From the NCBI GenBank assembly GCA_028622995.1, contig JAJQJQ010000052.1, positions 1,798,001 to 1,862,000 on the forward strand: a DNA stretch of 64,000 nt. Direction: 5' to 3'. Source of the stretch: Panagrolaimus kolymaensis (taxonomy: Eukaryota > Nematoda > Chromadorea > Rhabditida > Panagrolaimidae). Below, piece by piece: positions 11,303 to 23,181 of the stretch. How positions within the stretch are numbered: the first letter of the stretch is position 1; each line of letters opens with the position of its first letter. The notes below the pieces were generated by a model. The model was not told the origin of the DNA. It did not search any database and was given only the letters and a program-made list of their open reading frames with translations. The translations under genes were made by a program, and so were the position numbers.

Positions 11303-13062
11303 ATGCGTTTGGAATTTATTTTTATATTTATTGGATTTTCGTTATTTTTTGAATGTTCGTCAGCAATAATACCACGATCAAAAAGAAATACCAAAAATGG
11401 TTGTGAAAGTCTTGAACAAGTTAGATGGATTTTAAATTTGCAAAAACCAAAACTCTTTTTTGTGATTTTAGATTCAAGGATTGGATGCTATTAAATATCC
11501 CCGTCGATTTCATGGTGAATTTGCTCGTCCATGGTTGAGAACGGATATAAATGTGAAACTATTTGCAAGTAAAGCCCTCACATATAATTGGATGTGGATG
11601 AAGGAATTAAAAGTGAGAGGTTTAAATGCAACAGTAAATGAACTTCTTGTTGTCCTTGAAAAACAAGGATGTTTATTTATTCCATATGGCGAAGGAGTAA
11701 AGGATTTACTTTTGGGAAGTATTAAAGATACAAGCCCTTTGAAAATTGAAGGGGAATCGACTTGTGATATAACAAAGGTAATTTTTTTATATTAGAAAAT
11801 TAGATGAAAATCATTCACGCTGCCAGTTTATTATTGGTTTAAATTTTTTTATACATATAGATTAAAGTTTTTTTATTTAAGGTTTATCAAATATGTGAAA
11901 AAGCATTTGGTTGGTTTCGATGTGGAGGAAAACCCACTCAAACTCATCATCGGGTAACCTTTGGAAAACTTGATGATAATGAGCGATTCACTAAAGCCAT
12001 GGTAGATCCAATAATTATTTCATCATGGAATTCAACATTTAATCGTCCACAAATTCAATGGGAATTTACTGCAAACGCTGTGGGATTATATGATAATACA
12101 GCGGGAAAAGTATTTTTAATTGATTTCACTGGAAATAGCGTGAAAGATATATGTCAACATATTATTGGTTTACCCGTGGATCCAGGAAATTGGTATAAAT
12201 GGACTCAAAATAATTTAGTTAAAATTATGAGATATTATAATTTAGAAGCTGATGGATTTATAACTAAAGGAGGAGTAAGAAATTTAATTATGAGAAATGT
12301 TCAAAAACTTTATAATCCATTGGTTCGTTAGTTTAAGTTTATTTAAATTAATTTTTTTGGGGTTAAAAATAACAAAAAACTAAAAATTAGTTTATAGAAA
12401 TTTCAAGAATATTATTGTCGATATGTTTATGATGGAATTTTTGTTTTAACTGATGGCGATCATTTGCTTCTTGATTCAATTGAAAATTCTACCTCTTCGC
12501 AAATAATAATTCCTGAATGCCGGGTGGTGAATCCAGATCCAAGAAGTGGAAGAATTATAGGTTTAATAAATAAAACTCTTGAAAGAGATTATGATAAATT
12601 TTGGCGCGAACAAATGCTTGAAGATTTACGGTTAATTAATTTTGTTAATCTTGATGAAGATCCCGTATTTCTTGATGGTGCAGCCACTCAAGCTTCATAT
12701 CCTCGATTTGGCAGGTATGATTATGATGACACCACAACAACATTTATTTCACCCACAGCTGAAGAATATCCAGGTTTGTAAAAAAATAGAGTTCTCCAAA
12801 TTTTCTCATTTGGAATGCAAAAATTTTTATAGGCGACGATAAATACCAAGAAGAATATGGAGTTAATGAAAATAGCGATAAAAGTGAAAAATCTAATGAT
12901 CCTTCATCGAGTAACAAATGTGTTATAAAATCTTTTATTAGTAAGCATTTCCTTTCTTTGAATTTTAAGCTACAATAGCTTTCGAAGAAAAAACTTGAGT
13001 TAAAATTTTCTTTTTTTTTAGTTGCCAGTGCTTTGATTATTATTACAATGCCATTTTTCTAA
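11303..13062 (+). CDS. Unrecognised secreted, probably GPI-anchored protein
   Basis: Six exons close in phase: 11303-11419, 11472-11777, 11882-12322, 12398-12773, 12833-12940 and 13022-13062, giving 462 residues. Seen: a signal peptide (MRLEFIFIFIGFSLFFECSS), a long ectodomain with about ten cysteines (for example VYQICEKAFGWFRCGGK), possible N-glycosylation sites, a dibasic KR after the signal sequence, an acidic Ser/Asn-rich stalk (about residues 405-440), and a short hydrophobic tail ending SALIIITMPFF with no cytoplasmic residues. Signal peptide plus terminal hydrophobic tail suggests a GPI-anchored surface protein. I do not recognise a catalytic or binding domain. The donor of exon 3 (GTTCGT at 12323) is weak but is the only one that keeps phase. 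Confidence 0.8.
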
Positions 13063-13871
13063 TCAGCCAACAAACTTCGTTAAATTTTTCAAATTTATTT
13101 GGTAATGATAAAAAAAGAGAGCTTTAATTATTATCTTTATTTGCTTTACTTGAAAGATGCATAAATTATTATCGGGTGCTTTTTAATTTTTTTATTTTCA
13201 AATTTGCCATAGAATAGCAAATATTTTTCTGATTTCTCTTATTTCCATAACTTTCTATGAATTAATTACCTTTACCTCCTTTTCTTTTTTTGTTGCTTTT
13301 TGTAATAGTTTTTTTTATTGAAGTGTTAATTTTTTGGTTTTCGTCTGATTAGGTGCACTTTGTCGGTTTCTAAAGTAGTTAATAAAAATATTGCCAATTA
13401 TTTTTGAACCACTTTCCGCTGCAAAGAAAGTTTATAAAAACAATGTCTTTGGAAAGGTAAGAAAACGATACAAAGCTCTTCCATTTTCATTTTTCTAATT
13501 GCATGTTTTTTGAAATCGGTTCAGCAACAACAATCACCTCGTAGATTCACCGATTTAGTGACAGAGAAATACTGTGTACGCAAGTTTACCAGCTTTTTTG
13601 TAAACCTTTTTCTTTGTTACAAGGCTTACAAAATTTTTTGTTTAAAAAAATTTATTTAAAAAAGAAAATGAAAAATCAAATTTATGAAAATAAAAGATTT
13701 TAAAGAATAAAAAAAATATAACCGTAGTTTGAAATTGTACCAATGTTATTTTTTTAATAAAAAATACTAATAAAAATAAACATTTTTTTTTGGAAATTAA
13801 AATGCACCCTGAGATCATTTTTTTTTGTTATTTGAAACTAAAATGGAAGTTTATTCATATTTTTTTTATTA
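13063..13871. other. Intergenic; possible spliced micro-ORF only
   Basis: Gap between two convergent genes. At 13443-13456 an ATG followed by a GTAAGA donor can be joined to an acceptor at 13521-13524 to give a 15-codon frame that stops at 13558. Nothing else stands out; the rest is AT-rich. Confidence 0.3.
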
Positions 13872-16800
13872 TTATAAATCTACAGCATCTGTGGATGTTA
13901 TAATAATATGAGCTGCAATCGTGGGTTCTTCATTTATTGTATTATATCTTCGATTGAAGGATGCTTTGGAAAATGGTGAAATATGTTTCAATGCTTTTCG
14001 ATATGGGCGAAGGAAGAAAGTTGTTAGAGCATTGGTTAATGGATGGGCTCCAATAATAGCTTCTCCAACAATAAACCAAATTCCATCAATATCAATATTA
14101 AAAATAAAGCAGAGATCTAAAAATTTTTTAAGGTAATTATTTTTTGTAAAGTTGAGAACTTTGGTCTCGGCAAGAAATCTTTAAAATGGAAAGCTACGTA
14201 TCAAAACGATTTCATTTTTAGATTAATTTTGATTCAAAACTTTTTTAGGTTTAAAAAAAATTATAAAATCTGAATTATGTATTTAAAGATACTACTTACT
14301 TGCAATATAATAAGGTGTTGCTAAAACCAAAGGTAAAAAGGCTTGAAAAATATATGTATAAACTATTCCTTTTTGTTGTTGTAATTGCCTTGGATTCATC
14401 GTTCTTCCAATTTGTTTTCGAGCTGTTTTAGATTGGCGTTGAACAATCGAAGAAAGAACAATCAAATTACAAATAAATGAAAAAATAAAAAATGATGGCG
14501 CCATTACGAAGAAGAAAAACTAAAAAATATTCAACAAATCAAAAATTTAGTTATTTGGTTAATAAAAAATTGATTTTTTCAATGACGTTTTTTTAAAAGT
14601 GTGAAACATTTTCTTGGAAAATTTATAATAATTTTCAATTAAAAGAAAGCAGACGACATATGTTTTTAAAAGAAATTAATTTATTATTAACGCTGCTGAC
14701 TGACTAAGCAAATTATTTTTTATCATTTGTTTGTCGTCGTCTGCTTGCTTGCTTTTTTATTTGCACTTTTTTAAAAGCTTTCTCAAAAAACAACCTTTTT
14801 TCCTTCATAAAAAAGCAGAAGCAAAAACTTGATAATATAATAGTTTTTGTTAAAAGTGTTCTTGTGCGATCGCGGCAGCGATGCATTCCCAAAACATCCT
14901 TTTTATTGCTGCTTCATCGCTCTCCGTTAAAAAGAGCGTCGAAGCAAGCATTTTCTTCACTTGTGAACTATCCATCGAAATGTAAACAGCCGATCGGCCG
15001 ATCTGTGCTTAATAAATATTGAAACCAAAGGACTTAAATTTCCTATATTTTACATGGGGGCTCTAGCCATCTGCATTGCTGAAAAAGCAGTGTATGTATC
15101 GAAACTGTCATCTATTTAATGGTGTTTTTTACCTCACAAGTCAAAAACCTAAAATTTTCACCATTAACTTCATCGTCGCTTATTTTTTTGCCGGGAGGGA
15201 TCGCTGCATGGTATTTGCGATTTCCTTAATTTTTATCTTAATTTATGCAATAATGACCACATCAAACATCTGTGAGTCTACGCCAAAAATGTGTCTCACA
15301 TTGTTGTTAATTATTCATGGTCAAAGAAATCTCAATGTTTATTTTGAATGGTCGCTGTTACGAATCAAGATAGTTGACTACCTCGCCTTTGAAATGGCAT
15401 TTATGTATGGGCTATTGCTAGAAAGGATACGTTAAATTCCGTGAGAGATTGAGATGCCTAGCCACCGAAACTTGGATTTCTTTTGACATCATTTTCATCA
15501 TGCCATTTATTGCTCATCAACATACTTTTAATATTACTGAACAACAATCATGGGACATAGTGAACCGCAAAGTTTCATCAAAAAATACTTGGTCATTCGT
15601 GGATATTTTTGCTTCCTTAGAGCCATCCGTTGATCCATTGATATTTCGGCAACGCCGCTGTCATGAGAACAGATAGTGAAATTCCGGTGTCACTAACTTT
15701 GCTTCCTCTAATTTTTGATTGTTTGTTAAAAAACCTTAATCCAAAAATAAGCTAAACTTAAATTGTAACTTTATTTGAAAAACTTTTGAAACATTTCATA
15801 TCGTTTGAAATTGTTACTAACCCAAACATATTGTTAAACTTTTCTCTTCTTTTTGTCGGGAGTGTGCGATCGCGGCAGCGATGCATTCCCAAAACATCCT
15901 TTTTATTGCTGCTTCATCGCTCTCCGTTAAAAAGAGCGTCGAAGCAAGCATTTTCTTCACTTGTGAACTATCCATCGAAATGTAAACAGCCGATCGGCCG
16001 ATCTGTGCTTAATAAATATTGAAACCAAAGGACTTAAATTTCCTATATTTTACAGTTCTTAACTTACCACATTGGTATATTGCGACATTCGAATATATAA
16101 AAACATATAATCATAAAGAACGACATCCTAAAAATAAATAATTTTAATCCTTGTTTCTCAAAACATTTTATTTTAAAAGGACGCGGATTTATTTTTTGAA
16201 GTTTGAAAAATATCTTTTTCCTGGCGCAAAAGAGATTCATCGATTTGAATGAAAGTGAGTGGAATTTTAAGGAAGGAGACTTACTTGAAGAAATAAATCA
16301 TAAATAGCCACAATCATAGGAATAGCAAAACAACTACCAATAATAATTCCAAGACTTTTAATTTTAAGTTGATAATTTTGACATATAAATAACCATTGAT
16401 CGATGGCTAATACGGGAAATAAAAAATAACATACATATGAAGAATTATATACCACCGTTCTTAGGAAAGATGCAGTAAATAATGAAAGACCATACTGAAA
16501 AAATAAAATTGTGGTTTGATTTTAAAAGTATTATTTTTATGGAACCTTTGACTCTTAAACGAAAACTTTTGGGGTTTTGTAAAAAATGGTTGAAAAAAAA
16601 AATTTTTTTCTGCAAAAATTTTGTTTTGTAATGTCTCCCATTTTTTGCTTGTTAAAAAAAGTTAGAAAAACTAAATTAAAAAAAATGCTTACATTATAAG
16701 AAACACTAAATAAATAAACTCCATTTAAAATTAAAAAACCGATTAAACCAAATAAATTTGCTATTGACATTCCTAATGTTGGATATTTAACTCGAGAAGT

Positions 16801-16962
16801 AATTAAACCAGGTTTTAAACCCATATAAGCTAATATTATATTTGGTGGTAATGCTAATGTATATAATATAACATATATTATGGAATTAGGTAAATATTCT
16901 TCATGGGCTGGCACCAATGATTCCAAAGAAGATACATTATCGACTTGTTTAAAAAAAGTCAT
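13872..16962 (-). CDS. Seven-transmembrane serpentine chemoreceptor (Str-superfamily-like)
   Basis: Predicted chemosensory G-protein-coupled receptor of ciliated neurons. Five exons on the minus strand: 16962-16693, 16494-16285, 16127-16068, 14519-14300 and 14116-13872, in phase, 334 residues (typical size). Seen: TM1 IIYVILYTLALPPNIILAYM, TM2 SIANLFGLIGFLILNGVYLF, TM3 with YVCYFLFPVLAIDQWLFIC, TM4 GIIIGSCFAIPMIVAIYDLF, TM5 at the start of exon 4 (FFFFVMAPSFFIFSFICNLI), TM6 with YIFQAFLPLVLATPYYIA, then TM7 and the C-terminal signature HPLTNALTTFFLRPYRKAL. The last motif is shared by Str/Srh/Sri-like families; the exact family is not certain. Intron 3 (14520-16067) contains the LTR element described separately. 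All coding exons are uninterrupted. Confidence 0.88.
14863..15054 (+). repeat. 5' LTR of the short LTR element
   Basis: 192 bp, same sequence as 15863-16054. Contains AATAAA at about 15011-15016 that could act as polyadenylation signal and a GC-rich palindromic patch CCGATCGGCCGATC. Confidence 0.93.
15863..16054 (+). repeat. 3' LTR of the short LTR element
   Basis: 192 bp, same sequence as 14863-15054, exactly 1000 bp downstream of it. Followed directly by the right copy of the GTTCT target duplication. Confidence 0.93.
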
Positions 16963-17884
16963 ATCTGCAACAAAAATGAATCAAAAAAATAACAGTAAAA
17001 AATAGGTCTCCATGCGATTTGGAAATAATAACGGAAGACATTATCACGAAAATATAGTATTTAAAAAAATATGGTTAAAAAATGTGAAGAAAAAAATTTG
17101 AGAGAAAAGAAAAAAAAAAAATCGAAAAACTAAAAACTTTTTATTTTTGAATTTTGCTAATTTTCTTTCTTTCGTTCGTTCTTCTTCGAAGGCACTAAAT
17201 TCCAGAAAAAAAAATGTTTGAAACGCTAAAGGAAAAAAAATAAATAAAAATAATTGGGATGAAAGGGAGTCAAAAAGAAGAGGGAAAAAAGTTTTAAGTT
17301 TAAGGATGTCGTCTCTATGTTGCCATTTAAGGGATGGAATGGAATGCTTTTTGACCTTGAGCCTTTTTCTTCTTTTTTATTTTTTGACTACGACGACGTT
17401 TATCTTTTTTTGCTGCTAATAATTAAACTAGAAAGAAAAAAAGGAGAGAAGAAAGTCGAGTGGGTGTAGTTAATGTATGTTGTTATTATTACGTCTTTAG
17501 TTTTCCTTATTTTTTTCTTTCTTTTCCCATATCTTTTTTTAATCATTCCATTAGAGTAAGAAAAAAAAGCTTATAAAAAACATGACAACAAAAAAATCGA
17601 GAAAAAGGAAGCAAAATAAATATGGCTATAAAGTAACCCTGTTTGTGAACATATTTATTAATTTATTAAAAATATATGGCAAAAATAAAGAAACGGAGAT
17701 GGGTTGTGAAAAATAATTTACATTCATAAAAATAATAACTTTTAAAAAATCAATATGGATTCGAATGATCGAAATATAAAAAAAATTAAAACATGGAGTT
17801 CAAAATACAAAAAAATATGCGAATGACTTTTTTCACTTTAAAAAAATTCCAATGCACTTTTAATGAGTTCAAAAAAAGGTTATA
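16963..17884. other. Upstream flank of the chemoreceptor gene, no gene seen
   Basis: AT-rich DNA upstream of a minus-strand receptor gene; would hold its promoter. No ORF, RNA gene or repeat recognised. Confidence 0.45.
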
Positions 17885-18183
17885 CAATGCCTTACATCCA
17901 ACTGGAATCAATTTCACCGTTTGTAACCGTTTGTAACCGGTTTGCACCGGAGGATGCAATGCCAAAAACTCTCTTTCATTTGAAAATTTTTACAACCAAA
18001 AATTTGAAAAAAATATTTCAAAAGCTTACGAAAACTTTCAAAAAAATTTATGGAAACTTTGCTTGAAAAAATTTTCAAATGAAAGAGACTTTTTGGCATT
18101 GCATCCTTCGGTGCAAACCGGTTACAAACGGTTACAAACGGTTACAAACGGTGAAATTGATTCCAGTTGGATGTAAGGCATTG
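17885..18183. mobile_element. TA-flanked foldback element with internal 10-bp repeats
   Basis: 299 bp. Left arm starts CAATGCCTTACATCCAACTGG (first 20 bases or so) and the right arm ends with its complement; TA flanks both ends (17883-17884 and 18184-18185), consistent with a Tc1/mariner-type target duplication. Arms of about 100-117 bp surround a loop of about 80 bp. Within the arms a 10-bp unit GTTTGTAACC (or complement GGTTACAAAC) occurs twice on the left and three times on the right, so the arms differ by one repeat unit. No coding capacity. Confidence 0.8.
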
Positions 18184-18185
18184 TA

Positions 18186-21100
18186 AATACAATTTTAAAA
18201 AAAAGAAGCTAAAAACAACGTTCCTCAAAAATACCCATGAGGGCGGAGGATGGACGAAAAAAAACTTTTTAAATAAAAGGTTAGTCTTCTTTTTTTATTA
18301 ATTTGTTTGTTTGATTGACTACAAATTTTTTTATTTATTTTTGAAGCAGCTAATAATCAAAATCTAAATTAAGAAACAAAAACAAATATATATACTTTTA
18401 ATAATTGCCCCAAGAGAGATAAACAAACAAAAAAATATATCCTTTTTTTATACTTTTTTTTTATTTTGAATTTAGTCAGTCAGCGTGACTTTTTGAGTGT
18501 GTCTCTGCGTAATTACTTCTTATTTTTATTTTTATTTTGGGATAAACAAAATAAAGTTTTAGAATTTAGAATAAAAAAACTTTTTTTCGTTTCTTTTTGA
18601 AAAAATTTTTTTTTAATTTAATGTTAAAAAAATATTAATAATTAATAATATAAAAGTCATTTGCCTTTTCTCTTTTTTTTGCCGGCTGTTTTTATTTTTC
18701 AAAGCAGGCAGATTATTTTAAAATTCTAAGGAAAGGTGGCAGGGAAAAGAAAAACTTATAACTATGATTTCAAAAGGTGAAAAAATATTTTTTATTTAAA
18801 AAATTAGAAAACTAGAAAACTACAAACTCTGGCATTAAACAAAAAAGTTCAAATGTTTAAAATAAAAACTTTAAAAAAAAACCACAAAAAAAAGTGAGTA
18901 ATTTCCAAAGGCAAAAAAAGTTTGCCACAAAAAAAAAAACGCAGATGAAAATGAAAAAAAATATATTTTTGAATATTTGTGCTTTCTTCCTTTGTGGTGT
19001 ATTTTTTTAAGTTAAAAGATTCGAAACAAAAGAGCAGAAAAAAAGTATTATAAAAAAATAATAAAGAGAGGAAGAGATTTAAGGTAATCTCTGGCAAGGT
19101 AGTAGGTACACAAATAATTTACACGTGAATGAAATTTGAGAAGGAAGAGGAAAAAAGATATTTTTTTTTGTTTTGTTGTAATTACATTCAAACAAAAAAA
19201 AAATAACACATGTATGATGTAGTCATTGAAAACATTCTTTTTGTTTAAAATAAAAAAAAGAAAGATTCAAAAATCTTTTTTTTAAGTGCCTAAATTTTTT
19301 TATGGAACTAAAAAAAGAAGAAAAGAGATAATTAATCCATGAGTCAGAGAACTCGATGTTAGAAGCAATGATAGTACCATAAATCCGCGAAATAGGTATT
19401 TTACTCTCATTTTTTGTTTAGAAAAAATTTGTCCTAAAAAAATAAATATGTAAAATAGTTTTTTTGTTTCATAAACGATAATTTCTCGGTTGTTTTTTTC
19501 TAAAAAACTTTTTTTTCCAATAATCCAGAAAGAAAAAAAAAGATGAGAAAAACACACCCATTTAATGGGAGAGGAAGAAAGATAAAAAAAAGCTTTCTAA
19601 AAACCATAGATGGATGGATGTTCATTTATTTAAAAAAAAGTGTATTTGTAAGTATAATCGAAAAAGCACATAAAAAATAAATGCTTCTGTTTTTTTTTTG
19701 AGCTTTTCCTCTAGGGAATGGATCTTCCTCACTTATGGTTGGCTGCTTGCTTTTTCTGGTATATAAAAAATAATATAAAAAAAACTAGACTCAACAACAA
19801 AAAAAAAAGATGATGCGAGATAATATATATTTAGTTGGTTGGTGGCTGTCACGGTCAAAAATAAGAGAGCTCCATAAAATCTTTTTTATAGCAAAAAAAA
19901 ATTTAAAAGTTTTTCTGAAAATATTGGATTTATGGAAGGTTTTATGATTAATAAAACATCATTATTCTGCGATGGTGTCTCAAAACTTGGGCTTTCTAAG
20001 AAAATATTGGCAACGTTGATAATCGAAATTTTGCAAAATAAAAATTGCATTTTTTTGCTGATAAAATTTCCAAAAAATAAATAAACTTAAAAAACATTTT
20101 TCGAATTAATAATAAAATTCAATTTTTTTTAAGAAAAAATATTATTTATTTATTTTTGGATAACTTTGAAACTTTATTTTCAATTTATATTACCTTTTTT
20201 TCGACGGATAAAATGGAAGAAAAAAATTATTATTAAATTTGATAATAAAAAATAAAAATATTGTGTTTTTAAAAACTAAATAAATAAACTTTTTTTAAAT
20301 TGAAAAAAATAAAAAATAAAGATGAAATTGTTGCCTGCGTATGTGTGTGAGATGAAGCGCAAAACGTGTATATATGTGTGTGAATTACTACTACGAGGCT
20401 CTTCTAAATTTTATAAAAATAAAAATAAAATAGAGAATGGAAAGGAATGAAAAAGAAAAAAACTTTATTTTTATAATGATGAACTAAAAATGGAAGCAAA
20501 AACAAAAAAGAGAGAAAAGAGAGAGATTTTTTTTGGGATGCTGCAAAAAAAAAGATGGTGTGAAAAAATAAATTTGGGATAATGCTGCTGGTTGTTGTTG
20601 TTGCTGAGAGATAAAAATAAATTTAAAGCCTAAAAAAGCTTGACTTATTTGGTGGTGGTGGTGGTTGTGAGTGACTGTTGTTGCCGTGCCTCCACTCCTC
20701 CACGCATTTTATATTAAAGCCCAAAAAAACGGAAGCTTACTTCTTCCAAGTTTAGAATTGGAATATTTTCTCTCAGCCATGAGAAAATTAAAAAAATAGG
20801 ACGGATTAACAAAAACAAATTTAAAGATTATCGCCACCATTCAAAAAAGCAAAAAATGGATATTTAAAAAAAAATTTGAATTAAGTAAAAACAAACAAAA
20901 AATAAATTTCTAAGAAATTTGTTTTGGAGGATGAAAAATTTGAAGCGTTCGTTTCATTAAAAAACAAATACATTTAAAATTCAAGAGTTTGAAGCTTTAT
21001 AAATCCATATAGTTTTTTTTGAATGTTATTAAAGTCAAAAATGAAACCCTTCAATCAAAAAACTACAAATTTGTTATTTAAAAAAACAAAACAAATAAAT

Positions 21101-22317
21101 ATCTTTCAATTTTTTGTTTTGGCGCTTTTGGAGTTTCTGAGTCAGCCAAAGCGAAAGTTAGAATTAAAGATAATAAAAATAAATATTGAAAAGCTGAAAA
21201 AAAAAGCGCGCGAAATGGAGAAACGAAAAAAAAAGTCTAAACTTATTTTTTTTGAATATTATTATTACTTATTTATTTATTATTAATCAACCAAACGACC
21301 GACTTGCCAGCCCATCATGTCACATTTCAGTTCACATTTTTTTTGTTGGTGAAAAAACGAAAAAACAAAACAAAAGCATGTCCTTTTATGTCGGCACATA
21401 TATATGTATTTTAATAATTAATAACTTTATGTCAAAAAAAAGCTTTCAACCAAATGGGATATATCCAACAAACAAACAAACAAAAAACACAAGAGTTTTG
21501 AAAGTCAAAAAAAGAAGAAAGTTTTGTTTCCAAAATGACTAAAATAAATTTGGTTGAAAAAAATGATATAAAACAACGAGAAAGAATTTTGGTTCCTTTC
21601 TAGCCCTGAATTCCGGGGATTATCAAGGCCAACCAAAAAAGCAAAAGAATAACCCAATTGAAAAAAATAAAATGATAAATATTTTAATTTGGAAAATAGA
21701 AATTTATTCTATTGCATTTTTTATTTCGAGCAACAACAACACAATTGCAATTATGGATCAAACTCGATTCAAAATATTTATTTCGCTTGAACAAGTTTTA
21801 AAAAAAATACATACATGTCACACCACAAAAAAAATTTCATTGCAACATCTTGCAACAATCCAACCTAAAAAAAATGAGTGGGTGAAGGAGAAGCTAAATT
21901 GTTTCATTTAGAAAAAAAATTAATAATAATAAAAAAAATAAGGAAAAATATTTTTTTAGCACCAATAACAACAACGACGACAACAAAAAAAAAAAAGGGA
22001 ACTAAAAGAATTAACATTTTTTTTTCTCTCGAATCTTTTTCTCTTCTTTTTTCTGTTTCGTGTTTTTTTATAAAATCTGACTGACAGTACCAATTTAAAA
22101 TTAAAATAAAAAAAAACCACCAAACGAATAAAAAATAAATTACCCAAAGGCACGCGCACCAATTTGTCTTTCTCTTTTTTTTTTGTTAATGTCAGGAAGT
22201 TCAAAAAAGCAAGCAAGTAAAGAATATAAAAAGCTAACATCACTGAAAAAAAAAGAAAGCATTTTTTATACCAAGGCTGTGATTATTTTCTCCAAAGCCT
22301 GATATATATAAAAAAAA
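18186..22317. other. Gene-poor AT-rich region, nothing recognised
   Basis: About 4.1 kb. Frames such as 18849-19097, 19300-19557, 21023-21286 and 21252-21542 are Lys/Phe-rich low-complexity readings without splice or family support. Short simple repeats occur (GGT repeats near 20650, TTGTTG near 20590). Confidence 0.5.
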
Positions 22318-23173
22318 GGGTGCGCTACACTTTGCAGAATTTGTTCCTTGGCGCCAAGGAACAAGCTATTTGCAGAAAAATGGCGCCAAGGAACAAGGAA
22401 CTAGGGCATTCTCAATAAGGAACAATAATAAATAAGTCAAGTGCTTTGACGCTTTATTATCTTTTCAAGGACGTTTGCTCATATTAATATATAATTTAAT
22501 AACTAATTCTTAATTAATTTCTCTAATTAATTAACTAACACTTGGTTAAAAACTATAGTCTAAATTTTGTACCAATAGAGCTAAAAAACCTCCATAAGTA
22601 ACAAGTTTACTGATTTATTTTATGATAAATAGCACATAGTCGTTGTTGTTACTTTATCTTACGAAAAGAAACACTGCATTCATTGTTCCATAAAACATTA
22701 ATTTAACTGCAACAACGAGAAATCTAAGGAAATTACCTTCTAATTTGATAAATAAAACGGTAATTTGTTATTGTGAAGGACAATTAAAGTTGATCAAATT
22801 GATAAAGTTTTCTAACAAGCTACTTTTATTTTTATAATTGTATTATTTAAAGAAACTTATAAATTTTTAAACATACTTATTCAACTTAATATTGAAGAGA
22901 AAAAAAGAGATAAATGTAATCTAATTTGTTATCATAGTAAAAGTTAAAGCTTGAACATGTTTTGTTTTAGTGTTTAAATTTTCTTAATTATTAAAATGCT
23001 AATTTTCATCTCAAAGTAATAATTCAAAATAAATCCATGTGCAACAGCATTTGACTTATTTATTATTGTTCCTTATTGAGAATGCCCTAGTTCCTTGTTC
23101 CTTGGCGCCATTTTTCTGCAAATAGCTTGTTCCTTGGCGCCAAGGAACAAATTCTGCAAAGTGTCCTTTGCCC
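22318..23173. mobile_element. 856-bp non-autonomous inverted-repeat DNA element
   Basis: Terminal inverted repeats of about 110-120 bp (22318-22440 and 23051-23173). Both ends start GGG, then six variable bases, then ACACTTTGCAGAATTTG. Each terminal repeat contains a 24-bp perfect palindrome centred on GGCGCC (half-site TTGTTCCTTGGC) and a second GGCGCCAAGGAACAA copy. Both flanks are runs of exactly eight A, which fits an 8-bp duplication but is weak because it is a homopolymer. The interior of about 610 bp is AT-rich with no coding frame. Confidence 0.8.
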
Positions 23174-23181
23174 AAAAAAAA

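Larger units (their letters stand above)
14863..16054 (+). mobile_element. Short non-autonomous LTR retroelement (TRIM-like), 1192 bp
   Basis: Two 192-bp terminal repeats (14863-15054 and 15863-16054), identical in my base-by-base reading, start TGTGCGATCG and end TATTTTACA (TG...CA). A perfect 5-bp duplication GTTCT flanks the element (14858-14862 and 16055-16059). The sequence right after the 5' LTR begins TGGGGGCTCTAGCC, compatible with a tRNA primer site; a short purine run GTCGGGAG precedes the 3' LTR. The 808-bp interior holds two frames (15076-15435 and 15449-15676) without recognisable gag, protease or reverse transcriptase motifs, so it must be mobilised in trans. It lies antisense in an intron of the chemoreceptor gene. 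Confidence 0.93.

Noticed and set aside
15076..15676. Two ORFs in the LTR element interior as gag or pol
   Set aside because: No zinc knuckle, protease or reverse transcriptase motif can be seen; treated as non-coding interior.
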